Positions 32,245 to 42,493 of a stretch of 64,000 nt of DNA are shown piece by piece. A program made the position numbers and the translations under genes. The notes under the pieces were generated by a model. That model worked only from the letters and a program-made list of their open reading frames with translations, searched no databases and had not been told where the DNA came from. Each line of letters starts with the position of its first letter. The stretch's first letter is position 1. This DNA comes from Phytophthora colocasiae. Its lineage: Eukaryota > Oomycota > Peronosporomycetes > Peronosporales > Peronosporaceae. The stretch is taken from contig JAGKQI010000099.1 of the NCBI GenBank assembly GCA_018806915.1, forward strand, positions 620,001 to 684,000. The letters run 5' to 3'.

Positions 32245-32616
32245 TTTGAAGAGGCAGCGAGGCCTGATACGCTGTGAGTAATTACCCGAAGGACAACGTG
32301 AGACTCCCCCGCGCACTAGCACAAGCTGCAGGACACGCGCTGCTTGTCCGCTTGGCGTTAGTATGAGTTTTGTATGGGCATAGAGTCGATGCGGTGGGGG
32401 CGTCCATAATTTGTGTTACGTACATTATTATTGGTGTTCGGTACACGAAATAAAACAATCAATTATTGTATTTCAAATGATGCAATAATTTTCTGAAATG
32501 CATTGAAGTGCACTTGTTCGAAGTGCACGAACTGATCGACAGAGAAGCTAGCACCTAATGCCTCCTAACAGCCTTCAATCAGCTTAGAGCTGTGCTGCAA
32601 TGTAGCTGAGACCAGT
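32245..32616. other. Intergenic region, about 370 bp
   Basis: Upstream of MED13 and downstream of the minus-strand dipeptidase gene. AT-rich; no feature recognised. Confidence 0.5.
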
Positions 32617-34278
32617 CTACGCCTTCTGCATGGTAGCCTCGATTTCCTCCACTGTTCGAGGCACTTTACTCATGCACTCGACGCCAGAAGCCGTCACTAC
32701 AACATCCGACTCGATTCGGACACCGCCAGTGCCACGGAAGCGAGACAGCATTTCTTGATTGATGAACTTGGCAGTGACAGGATTGGCCAGCACCGCTTGG
32801 ATCTGGGCTTCGATGAAGTAGCACCCAGGCTCCACCGTCAGCACCATATTCTTTTCCAGGTTACGCACACAGCGCAGCTTGGCCAGAATCTTCTTCGTCG
32901 AGCGTTCGTAGCCCACAGGAATGCCACCAACATCGTGGGTGTCGAGGCCCATCAAGTGACCAAGACCATGAGGGTAGAAGTACGCAGAGATCTCATGATC
33001 CATCAGCTCGTCTACCGTGCCGTTCTGGAAGAGACCGTACTCCAGCAGGTGCTGCGTCAACACACGGTGAGACAGCAAGTGCATGTCGACGTAGCTGATA
33101 CCGGGCTTAATGGCAGCCATCACAGCATCGTGAGCCTTCAATACACCTTCGTACACCATGCGCTGGTCAGCAGAGAAGACGCCGTTGACAGGCCACGAGC
33201 ACGTGATGTCCGAAGTGTAACCGTGGAGTTCCCCGCCCATGTCGTTGAGGAACAAGTCACCATCTTCAAGGAGCTTGTCATTCGGTGCGCCAGCGTGTCC
33301 GTAGTGGAGAGCTGAGGCATTGTGTCCGCTGCCACAAATGCACGTGTAGGCGTGGAAACGAGCACCGCCATTGCTGTACACATAGTGCAGAAAGTCACTC
33401 TCAGCGTGGAACTCCATCTTACCAGGACGAATGTTCTTCATCACGTTGATGTGCGCGCGAGACGACAGTTTGTTCACGAACCGCAGCAGCTCCAGCTCCT
33501 TCTCTGTCTTGATCACGCGACACTCCACCAACACCGGGTGAAGCGCCTTCTTGTCCACCTCGAACGCATCGATACCTTCAAACGTAGACGTCGTCGTCGT
33601 CTCCAGGCCACTGTCCGTGTTCTTGCCGTGCAACACGTACAGCTTCTTGGCCTTCAGCTTGTCAGCCAGCACAGCCGCCATCTCGTCCACGTAGAACACC
33701 TCGTCCACCTTGTAGTGCGCCTTGAAGTAGGCTAATGGCTTGCGGTCTCCACACCAAAGCTCCCACTCGTCACTTAGGCGAGGCACGAACAGCACAGCCT
33801 TCCGGCTCTTGAGGTCCACGAAGCCAGCGCATCCAGGCTCACGCACACCAAAGAGGTACTGGAAGAAGCTCTCCTGGTGGAAGTTATACTGGATATCCGT
33901 GTCGTAGCGATCCACTTCCTCTCCTCCGTGCAGTAGCAGCACAGAAGCGCTGTTCTTGGCCTCCGGGTGTGTCTGGAGGAACTTTTGCATGACATTCTGA
34001 CGGATCTGCACGTGCATGGAGAAGTCGATAGGGAAGAGTTCGTATCCCTCAGCGGGGTCAGCCAGCACGTGGCCATTCTGGACCATCGTCAAGTGATTGT
34101 GGCCGTTTGCAGTTCCGTTGATGGCTGCAGCGTTGGCACTGGGCCGGCGCTGGCCGGCGATCTTGCGGTTCTTGGGGTCGTACGCTGCCGCGCGCTTCTT
34201 CTGCAACAGGGCGATGGAGGCCATGGCTGCGGTGGCCGTGGCTGCGGCTAGGAGGCCATTCACGTGCTCGGAACTCAT
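32617..34278 (-). CDS. PEPD: Xaa-Pro dipeptidase (prolidase, M24B), copy A
   Basis: Intronless, 553 aa from ATG 34278 (the frame continues upstream only with non-ATG codons). A hydrophobic N-terminal stretch (GLLAAATATAAMASIALL, about 8-25) followed by KKRAA suggests a membrane anchor or targeting signal not found in cytosolic prolidase. The AMP-N domain runs from YELFPIDF, with ESFFQYLFGVREPGCAG and VPRLSDEWELW. The creatinase-fold catalytic domain has both Asp ligands (NDMGGEL, TSDITC), His in GLGHLMGLD, and Glu in TVEPGCYF and RIESDVVV: a full dinuclear metal site. It cleaves dipeptides ending in proline. Within-gene identity to copy B (38714-40273) is abruptly uneven. Confidence 0.9.
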   Translation of the reverse strand: MSSEHVNGLLAAATATAAMASIALLQKKRAAAYDPKNRKIAGQRRPSANAAAINGTANGHNHLTMVQNGHVLADPAEGYELFPIDFSMHVQIRQNVMQKFLQTHPEAKNSASVLLLHGGEEVDRYDTDIQYNFHQESFFQYLFGVREPGCAGFVDLKSRKAVLFVPRLSDEWELWCGDRKPLAYFKAHYKVDEVFYVDEMAAVLADKLKAKKLYVLHGKNTDSGLETTTTSTFEGIDAFEVDKKALHPVLVECRVIKTEKELELLRFVNKLSSRAHINVMKNIRPGKMEFHAESDFLHYVYSNGGARFHAYTCICGSGHNASALHYGHAGAPNDKLLEDGDLFLNDMGGELHGYTSDITCSWPVNGVFSADQRMVYEGVLKAHDAVMAAIKPGISYVDMHLLSHRVLTQHLLEYGLFQNGTVDELMDHEISAYFYPHGLGHLMGLDTHDVGGIPVGYERSTKKILAKLRCVRNLEKNMVLTVEPGCYFIEAQIQAVLANPVTAKFINQEMLSRFRGTGGVRIESDVVVTASGVECMSKVPRTVEEIEATMQKA

Positions 34279-34429
34279 GGCGGACGTACTCACTTGTTTA
34301 CTGCTTGGGTCTCGACGTGTTTCGCGTTTATGCCGGATATTTATAGTCGTTTTTGTATGCGAGGAAAATATATAGTTTCCTGCAATTTTCGATAATTGGC
34401 CTGGCGTCTAATATATAAAGTTTGACCTC

Positions 34430-36960
34430 GTGATAATGCCTTGTCGGAGATGTCACTCGGAGCGTCAACCATCGCTTCCTGAAACGTATCACGAGTCGTG
34501 GAGATTCAAGAAGCGTTTGACAAGCTATCGAATGTCATATTTGACCGACAGCATGAAGCTGCGACTGAATTGCCACACAACGCTCCAAAATCCTACACGA
34601 TTGCATGGATGGGACTCCAAGAGCGTCTGAGACTGGGAAAGGACATTCTCGTGCTTTCGTAAGTTACATATTGAGGTTTTGGTCGAAACGTAGGTACATG
34701 TAGATGGACTTACTTTTTCGCGAATTCTTAAATCCCTAGCACTTGATGTTTGTATACTCGCAATGATTGGGGAGAAAACGTAAGTCGGGCAACTTACGAA
34801 ACAATTGCCCCTTGATTGGACAAAAAGTTGACGAGTATCTTTGAACTCACACTCACTTTGGTGCAACAAGCTCCTGCGCTACTTCGAGGAGATGAACTCA
34901 TTGCTAGATAAAGTGATCAGATACCGCACCAAAAAGGTTACGCGTAAACGTAAATCCATACCATACCATACCGCACCAGACAACTCCAGCGCAGAATGCA
35001 CAACGATCGTACTATGCATGAAAGGCAAATTTAACTTCCTGCCTCAAGCCTTTGATTGTTCTAGTATAGACCCTCTCGGTGCGTGGGTTTGGAAATATGA
35101 CACTCGGATATCTACCGTATAATGGAATCTTGCCCTATGACCTGGACTCACCTAAGAAAAGTGCAACGCTCTCGGACTGGACGATGACGATGTGTCATAT
35201 TTCAAACGGGATCAAAGCTACACTTAGAGCACCAACGCCAAATCCACAAGATGAAGCCCAAGCTATTGCGCTGTTCAAAATAGCTACGAGAACCTAGCGT
35301 TAAAACCTAGCCAACGAACCCGTAGAGCAGAGTGGATAAAGCTTACCACAGTGTTGAAACTCGTGCGAGAGGGCAGCAACTTGCGGACACGAACTCTGCC
35401 ATTCAATTCACGAAAGAGGAATAAGAACTGTAGTTAGTAAAGCAGCCCTTGTATCATCGTTTGCACCAACGTGCCGTACAGTATCTGGTCTTGGAAAAGA
35501 GCACGGTGTCGTTACCGCACAAAAATGGCAGCCTTCCGCCCGCCCTGCCGGGTCTTTCTTGCAATAAATTCGTAGTCTGGAGCTCCTGCAACACCCTTGG
35601 GGCCTTGACATATGAATTGCCCTGCTTGTAGTGCACTTTCACCACCGATGATGGCCTTCTAACCTGCGCAACGGTCGTCAGTCGGCGATGACTTGCGCCG
35701 CATCTTCCGTATCGAACTCTAAAGCAACCAAAATAAATCAATCTTTTTGTCCAATCAGATACGCAACAAGAGACGTAGGGAGCTCGACTTACGTTTTCTC
35801 AAGTCAATTCAATCTGAGCGTTGATATTGCGCCAGAGCAGAATGGAGAAGTCGTTTGGTCGGAAGTAGTTCAGGCTTATGTTGATGACATTACGGAGGAG
35901 ACTGAATTTGACGCGCTTATTGCTCCCTACCTCAACGATAGGCTGGCCCGTTGTGATATGGTATTCATCTAGAGCTCGTGGCTGGCTCAGTATGTTGTGC
36001 CCAAGAGTACTACACTCCTCAAGCCTGATGCATTTGCCACCCACGTGGGGATGTATCACGCGAAGCCACCGCCAAACAATGACGTTCAACGTGGGAATGG
36101 AGTGCGATGTGGAGTAGCAGAAGAAGAGTTGTACGACTGCGTCATCTTGTTCGAACGGAAGCTCACCATAACGGACGAAGCGTTGGGCAAGTGATTCAAT
36201 ATCTGGAGAATCTTAACCCCATCGCCTTTGCATACGGCATTCTCTTTGACCGCTGTTCCTTTTGGCCGATCGAGAGCTCAGTCATAGTCAAAGTCGACGC
36301 GGGTCAGCAAAGGTTCGAAAGATGCTCTTCAGAACTTCATCAGAACGAATATGTCACCTGGCCCGGTTTTCTTGGCAAGCGCTTGCTCTTCTTTGGGTGT
36401 TGATGTGGCGCGTTTCTTGGTCGTGGCGCATATAGCTCTGTTTTTAAGGTAACTTGGGCCTGCGGTAAGGTTCTGGCACTAAAAATCGCTGAGGGTGAAG
36501 ACTACGCTGGGCGTCTCATGTTTGACGGGTATCCCGCCTTGATGAAGGGGAGATATCCTTGACATTGAACTTGGTGAACCAGTTGAGGCATTTACTGGTG
36601 CGGCATTGTTACTTTCTCCTGTTGGGACTCCACTTCCTCACCCTACGACACATGAGTAGGTACAACAGCTCTTCCAACTGTTATGGCAGCTCCACAACAA
36701 AGGTGTACTGCATCATAATCCTCGTGTGGCCAATGTGATCGTCAGTGAGGGGAAACTTCGTTGGATTAGCCTTGTGAAGCTTTTCCGGAACCCAAACACA
36801 ACGACCGCTTCGCTGAAAGAGAGGGATTTGAAAATCCTTACACGATCTGTTCTTCAGCTTGGTTATGAGGTCCTGTGTTGGAGCAGCTGATTCACAACTA
36901 TGTGGTGAATTCATATTCAGTTTACATGGGAACAACTCCACGCTGGAAAACATCAATCGA
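34430..36960 (+). pseudogene. Decayed CRN-type kinase-like gene
   Basis: No long frame survives, but pieces in successive frames keep one order: WMGLQERLRLGKDILVL near 34610; FEEMNSLLDKV near 34885; WSEVVQAYVDDITEETEFDA near 35860; YDCVILFERKLTITDEALG near 36135; YGILFDRCSFWPIESS near 36235; VLALKIAEGEDYAG near 36475; PVEAFTGAALLLSPVG near 36580; and WQLHNKGVLHHNPRVANVIV near 36690. This order resembles the kinase-like C-terminal domain of many oomycete CRN and CRN-related proteins. The usual catalytic HGD is HHN here and several stops and frame shifts are present, so it is not functional. No LFLAK-type N-terminus was found. It lies between two inverted dipeptidase copies. Confidence 0.5.
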
Positions 36961-37203
36961 CTGGCAAAGGTGGAGCACCAGTTGATGAATCCATGAACAA
37001 CGTCGTTGATACCTGGGAACCAGCTTATCGTATTGCGATAGGGAATCTCTGGCATTTTCACGAATGCATACATGAAATCGTAGTTGTCAACTAACGTGAA
37101 CACATGACCTTCTCGAAGGTTTCGATATGGACACCATTGCAATCGGTCGGAATTGATTTTCACACATAACTATCGCTCATCTTGTCTTTAATGTTTTCGA
37201 ATC

Positions 37204-38439
37204 TTAAAGTTCACGCTCGAAGACAGCAGCAGCACCCATGCCCGTGCCGATGCACATGGAGATAACTCCATAGCGCTGGTTCTTCCTCTTGAGCTGGTAC
37301 AGCAGGGTGGATACCTGGCGAGCTCCAGTGCAACCTAGAGGGTGGCCTAGAGCGATGGCACCGCCCTTCGGGTTCACCTTCTCAATGGGGATGCCGAGCT
37401 TCTCCACGCAGTACGTAGCCTGGCTGGCGAACGCTTCATTGATCTCAAACACGTCGATCTGATTCTGCGTCAAGCCAGCCTTCTGCAGAGCCTCGGGGAT
37501 GGCGTAGGCTGGGCCAATGCCCATTAGAGCAGGAGGCACGCCTGCAACAGCAAATGACACGAAGCGACCGAGGATCGGCAACCCCATCTGCTTAGCTACC
37601 GAGCGCCGCATGAGCAGCACAGCAGCGGCACCGTCGCTCACCTGGCTCGAGTTGCCAGCCGTGGTAGATCCACCCTCCTTGAAGGCTGGTTTGAGCTTAG
37701 CAAGCTTCTCCACAGTCGTGCCAGCACGGACGCCGTCGTCCTGAGAGATGATGACCGCCTTCTCGTTGCCGTCCTTGTCCTTGATGATCGTGGACACTGG
37801 CGTGATCTCCTCCTTGAACCAGCCGTTGGCCTGGGCCGCGGCTGCCTTGGCGTGCGAAAGGGCCGCCAGTTCGTCCTGCTTGGTGCGCGTGATGCCGTAC
37901 TTCTCAGCCACGTTCTCACTCGTAATTCCCATGGGGACCGTGCAGTCCATAGCGTCCTGCACCTCACCTACACGCTCCCAATTGACACTGGGGGCGTCCT
38001 TGCCAATGCCAGCTAACGACATGCACTCCACACCAGCAGCAATACCAATGTCGTAGTATCCAGCCTTGATAGCAGCCGTGACGTTAGCCACAGCCTGCAG
38101 ACCAGAACTACACTGGCGGTTCAGCACGTGCAGCGGCACAGTGTGCGGGATACCGGCAGCCAACTGAGCCATACGGGCCATGCCGGCTCCCGCTCCAGGC
38201 TGCAGGACGTTGCCCACAACAACGTCACCCACGAGTTTAGGGTCAACCTTGGCCTGCTTGAGCACAGCCTGCAGGACGTGGCCTAGCAGGACGTCGGGTG
38301 TCGTGTCCTTGAATCCGCCGCGACGGGCCTTGGTGATGGGCGTGCGCTGTGCCGACACAATGACGACGTCCTCCTCGGGCGTCACAGGCGCTGGCTGGCC
38401 ATTGGCCACGTGCGAGCGGATGCGATTGATACGTTCCAT
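37204..38439 (-). CDS. 3-ketoacyl-CoA thiolase, peroxisomal type
   Basis: Intronless, 411 aa. The nucleophilic Cys is in NRQCSSGLQA (about residue 110), the His in GGAIALGHPLG and the second Cys in CIGTGMG near the C-terminus, so the thiolase triad is complete. The N-terminus RINRIRSHV (residues 3-11) resembles a PTS2 peroxisomal signal (R-I-x5-H-x), as in ACAA1. The enzyme would split 3-ketoacyl-CoA to acetyl-CoA and a shortened acyl-CoA, the last step of beta-oxidation, important for oomycetes living on stored or host lipid. Two signal residues are off consensus, so cytosolic acetyl-CoA acetyltransferase remains possible. The ATG at 38439 gives the expected family length. Confidence 0.9.
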   Translation of the reverse strand: MERINRIRSHVANGQPAPVTPEEDVVIVSAQRTPITKARRGGFKDTTPDVLLGHVLQAVLKQAKVDPKLVGDVVVGNVLQPGAGAGMARMAQLAAGIPHTVPLHVLNRQCSSGLQAVANVTAAIKAGYYDIGIAAGVECMSLAGIGKDAPSVNWERVGEVQDAMDCTVPMGITSENVAEKYGITRTKQDELAALSHAKAAAAQANGWFKEEITPVSTIIKDKDGNEKAVIISQDDGVRAGTTVEKLAKLKPAFKEGGSTTAGNSSQVSDGAAAVLLMRRSVAKQMGLPILGRFVSFAVAGVPPALMGIGPAYAIPEALQKAGLTQNQIDVFEINEAFASQATYCVEKLGIPIEKVNPKGGAIALGHPLGCTGARQVSTLLYQLKRKNQRYGVISMCIGTGMGAAAVFEREL

Positions 38440-38713
38440 CGTAGAGAGAGCAGGGAAGGAGGCTTCAACGTGTGCGGACGGCGGTCAGATCCGAAATGAA
38501 TTGGGTCAGCAGTCGAAAATGCTGCATCAACACTTTTGGACTTCAAGTTAAATGAATACGTCACCTAAATCCTCTTTAATTTATTCTCACAAGTCTTAAT
38601 AATTTGCAAAAGAATTCAGTGGTTAAGTTCGCATAGATAAAATACTATGATTATTAGTTTATACAGGTTTAACACACGATGACGTCGACTTTTGGAGATC
38701 TTCAAAGGCAGCA

Positions 38714-40273
38714 ATGAGGTTGAGCCTTAGCGGACCGCTCCTGGCTGTGGCTGTAGCTAAGCTCTTGACGTGTGTGTTCCTATACAAGAAGCGAAGTCAG
38801 CTCTTCAAACGTAATGGTTACGTGTTGACGGATCCAGCTGACGGATATGAGCTCTTCCCCATCGACTTCTCCATGCACGTGCAGATCCGTCAGAATGTCA
38901 TGCAAAAGTTCCTCCAGACACACCCAGAGGCCAAGAACAGTGCTTCTGTGCTGCTACTGCACGGAGGAGAGGAAGTGGATCGCTACGACACGGATATCCA
39001 GTACAACTTCCACCAGGAGAGCTTCTTCCAGTACCTCTTTGGTGTGCGTGAGCCTGGATGCGCTGGCCTCGTGGACCTCAAGAGCCGGAAGGCTGTGCTG
39101 TTCGTGCCTCGCCTAAGTGACGAGTGGGAGCTTTGGTGTGGAGACCGCAAGCCATTGGCCTACTTCAAGGCGCACTACAAGGTGGACGAGGTGTTCTACG
39201 TGGACGAGATGGCGGCTGTGCTGGCTGACAAGCTGAAGGCCAAGAAGCTGTACGTGTTGCACGGCAAGAACACGGACAGTGGCCTGGAGACGACGACGAC
39301 GTCTACGTTTGAAGGTATCGATGCGTTCGAGGTGGACAAGAAGGCGCTTCACCCGGTGTTGGTGGAGTGTCGCGTGATCAAGACAGAGAAGGAGCTGGAG
39401 CTGCTGCGGTTCGTGAACAAACTGTCGTCTCGCGCGCACATCAACGTGATGAAGAACATTCGTCCTGGTAAGATGGAGTTCCACGCTGAGAGTGACTTTC
39501 TGCACTATGTGTACAGCAATGGCGGTGCTCGTTTCCACGCCTACACGTGCATTTGTGGCAGCGGACACAATGCTTCAGCCCAACATTACGGACACGCAGG
39601 AGCTCCAAACGATAAACTTCTGGAAAGTGGAGAGCTATTTCTCAATGATATGGGCGGAGAACTCCACGGTTACACTTCGGACATTACCTGTACGTTTCCA
39701 GTGAATGGGAAGTTCACTAATGATCAACGGATGCTCTATGAAGGTGTATTGCAGGCCCATGATACAGTGATGGCTGCGATCAAGCCGGGTATAAGCTGGA
39801 TTGACATGCATCTCCTTGCTAACCGCGTCATGACGGAGCACATGCTGGAGTACGGGTTACTGCAGAACGGCACCGTCGACGAGCTGATGGATCATGAGGT
39901 ATCGTCGTATTTCACGCCGTGTGGGCTTGGACACTTGATGGGTCTTGATGTCCACGACGTAGGTGGTTTCCCTGCTGGCCACGTACGATCCACAAAGAAG
40001 AGCTTACAGAAATTACGACTAGTTCGGAATCTGAAGGAGAATATGGTGGTGACAGTCGAACCGGGGTGGTATTTCATTGAGGCGCAACTGCGTTTGGCAC
40101 TCGCAGATCCAATTGTGTCGAAATTTATCAATCCAGAAGTGCTTGAGCGATTTCGCGGTACAGGGGGCGTAAGAATTGAGTCGGACGTGGTGGTGACAGC
40201 TACTGGCGCTGAGAATATGACACAAGTGCCTAGAACCATTCAGGAGATTGAAGCGACAATGCAGCGAATATAA
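38714..40273 (+). CDS. PEPD: Xaa-Pro dipeptidase (prolidase, M24B), copy B
   Basis: Intronless, 519 aa, inverted paralogue of the gene at 32617-34278. It begins with a hydrophobic segment (LSGPLLAVAVAKLLTCVFLY) then KKRSQ, so a membrane-anchored or targeted N-terminus is shared although the sequence differs. The AMP-N domain and catalytic core carry all metal ligands: NDMGGEL, TSDITC, GLGHLMGLD, VEPGWYF and RIESDVVV. From about 38862 to 39571 the DNA is almost identical to copy A (about five differences seen by eye in roughly 700 bp). Before and after this block it is clearly divergent, so the block looks like recent gene conversion and the downstream half shows the true age of the duplication. 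Confidence 0.9.
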   Translation: MRLSLSGPLLAVAVAKLLTCVFLYKKRSQLFKRNGYVLTDPADGYELFPIDFSMHVQIRQNVMQKFLQTHPEAKNSASVLLLHGGEEVDRYDTDIQYNFHQESFFQYLFGVREPGCAGLVDLKSRKAVLFVPRLSDEWELWCGDRKPLAYFKAHYKVDEVFYVDEMAAVLADKLKAKKLYVLHGKNTDSGLETTTTSTFEGIDAFEVDKKALHPVLVECRVIKTEKELELLRFVNKLSSRAHINVMKNIRPGKMEFHAESDFLHYVYSNGGARFHAYTCICGSGHNASAQHYGHAGAPNDKLLESGELFLNDMGGELHGYTSDITCTFPVNGKFTNDQRMLYEGVLQAHDTVMAAIKPGISWIDMHLLANRVMTEHMLEYGLLQNGTVDELMDHEVSSYFTPCGLGHLMGLDVHDVGGFPAGHVRSTKKSLQKLRLVRNLKENMVVTVEPGWYFIEAQLRLALADPIVSKFINPEVLERFRGTGGVRIESDVVVTATGAENMTQVPRTIQEIEATMQRI

Positions 40274-40296
40274 TAATGTAGAACTTGGCGGGGATT

Positions 40297-42154
40297 TCAA
40301 CATGGATGCCGACGGATGCCGACTTTTGATTCACCACTGCGCGTTCGTATTGAAGACGTCCGAGTTGCCGTATTTTGCTGGGGTCTTGGAATGATAGGAA
40401 GATGCACACCTCCTGATGCGTCTTCTTTCTGGTTTTCATTCTTTCGAAAGCTGCGAGACCGCATGGAGGAAGCTGTAGGATCGGTTGGAGGGCGAGCAAT
40501 CTTCTTTACCCAAGAGATATCACAAAGCTTGTCGTTTGTCAACGCACCGCCAGTTACCCATTCAGGTTGTGGTTTTTGCAGTTTAAGCTGAGGTTTCTTC
40601 AACACATTCGACTGTCGAGTACGTCGACGATCGGAGCTTCGTGGTGGCAAGTGCTTTTGGGTGTCGACTACATGAATGTCTTCAGTCTCCTAACCAATGT
40701 AAAAAGTCGCCCAGATTCGGTAAATTGACGAAAGACACAAACAACAATTTATCAGGTACCTTGGTCTGAAGAACGGGCTTCAGATAGGCTCTACGTTTCC
40801 ATTCCAATCACACACTTGTTAGTAATAGAAGAAAGAATATTGCATCAAGCTCAAGTACTTTACAACTGTCGGCCGCGATGGGAAAAGCATTTCTTGTTGG
40901 GTTGGTACCATTCGCGAGTGTGTGAGTACGCCAGAGTTTTGATTTTCACCTCCTCTTCGTCGTTTTCTTCCAGCTGCTCCTTCATAAAATGTTCACGTCT
41001 TGCAATCTCTTTGCGCTCCTCTTCTTGTCGTTGCCGCTCCAGCGCCTCAACGCGAGCAGCTTCTTCCTCCGCTTCTTGATCCAACAGACGTTGTTTAGCC
41101 TGCTCAAACGCTACTTCTTCTTCAATCCTGCGGTTTGCAGTTGCTTCTCTTTCTTCACGAGCAGTTCTGACAGAATGCTGCTGCTTCTCCAGCATTGTCT
41201 TATACAACGAGGTCAACTAGCAGCAATACAGGTTTGGTGAGGTATTTAAAGGTGAGCTTAAGTAGGATGTTGCCACATATCATACCATAGGAGCCACTGT
41301 CGACGAGAAACATTCCATCGTGAGTGCATCAAGTATCTCCTCCATATGAGCATTATGAGGTGAATAACGCCCACACTCCGCATCATTGTCTTCATCATCT
41401 GCGTTCTCGTCGTGCTCTATAGTTTCCTCCATCAAACCATCACTGCAGTAAAAGCATTAGTAGTTAGAGAATACCAAAAACAAGCAAAACAAAAGGTTGC
41501 TGACCACAGAATGATCTCTTCATAATCACCCCGAGAGTCTCCCGCCGTGTTCTGTAAGCATGTAAAACCTTCCACTTGCAGTTTTATCTCTTCACTGTCA
41601 ACTAGGATCTCTTCTTTTTTTGTCTCCTTGGGGACTAGTTGAACGTGCTCCATCGATTCTCCTTCCTGCAGTTTTGACCCCGTCAGCTGCAAATATTGGA
41701 AGTTCTGCTGCCAGTCTTGGAACCTCGGAGGCTTTTTCTGCCGAAACTGATCGCTCATGTACACATACGCAGGGAAACTTCCTTCCTCTGCATCATTTAC
41801 TTCGTTTTCTACAGGTTTTGGATCTTGTGACGCTTGAAAAAGCTGTATATGGAGCAAAATTTAAGCGATAAACCAACACCAACTGAACTACTAGTATCAG
41901 CAACTCGTACTTGCTCATCAGTAGCCTTCAGCAGCTCCAACGTGCGCTTTTCCGCCTGAAATCATTAAAAATGTGGGAAAAAATACCATTTTGAGTCTAA
42001 AATCGACAGCCTAGAGCGAATGAAGAGCCACCTGCGCCTCAAACTGCTTGAATGCGTCCGCCAGCCCACATCCTTCCTCGTCTGAGTCGTGCATGTACTC
42101 AATAACACCGACATCGTCGTATTCAGAGACGCAACCCGAACACTCAATCTCCAT
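40297..42154 (-). CDS. Unrecognised coiled-coil protein, seven exons
   Basis: Exons, high to low: 42154-42032, 41955-41911, 41842-41505, 41442-41286, 41216-40864, 40790-40760, 40689-40297, giving 479 aa in one frame. An acidic N-terminus (YMHDSDEEGC) is followed by a middle with FQDWQQNFQYLQLTGSKL and a highly charged single helix/coiled coil (about 235-300: REEREATANRRIEEEVAFEQ, then EEEAARVEALERQRQEEERK). The conserved-looking HTREWYQPNKKCF comes next, then a basic Pro-rich C-terminus with EWVTGGALTNDKLCDISWVKK. No known domain recognised. The stop at 40860 in the fifth exon is avoided by the GTAAAG donor, which keeps frame to the end. It is divergent from the neighbour starting near 42275. 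Confidence 0.55.
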
Positions 42155-42493
42155 TTTGCAAGATACAATAGGTTTTCTACTACAGAGATAAAAAACAATT
42201 TAGTTAAATCTAGATAAAAGTCAATTTGTATAAGTATACATCTGAAAAGTCGTATGATACTTGTTAAAGTTGCCATGTCGACCACCGAAAGGCAACTTCA
42301 AGTTGAAGCTATCTTGAGCTCTGCGAAGCTGCAGTTCTCCCACAGAAGAGAATTCACTCGGATCCTAATGGAAATGCTTGATTTGGAATGATCGGAGTGA
42401 TGGCTGCGCTCTAAATGAAGAGTTTTCAGCCTTTGACCAGCTTCTGCGTGCCACATTTGGTTCTCCTTCAGTCTGCAGCATCTTCAGGACGAA

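Noticed and set aside
32755..33735. Long plus-strand frames in the dipeptidase copy A region
   Set aside because: Antisense shadows of the intact dipeptidase gene; the same frames recur antisense to copy B.
36681..37163. 160-codon minus-strand frame
   Set aside because: Mostly antisense to the decayed kinase-like gene, whose LLWQLHNKGVLHH block lies on the plus strand.
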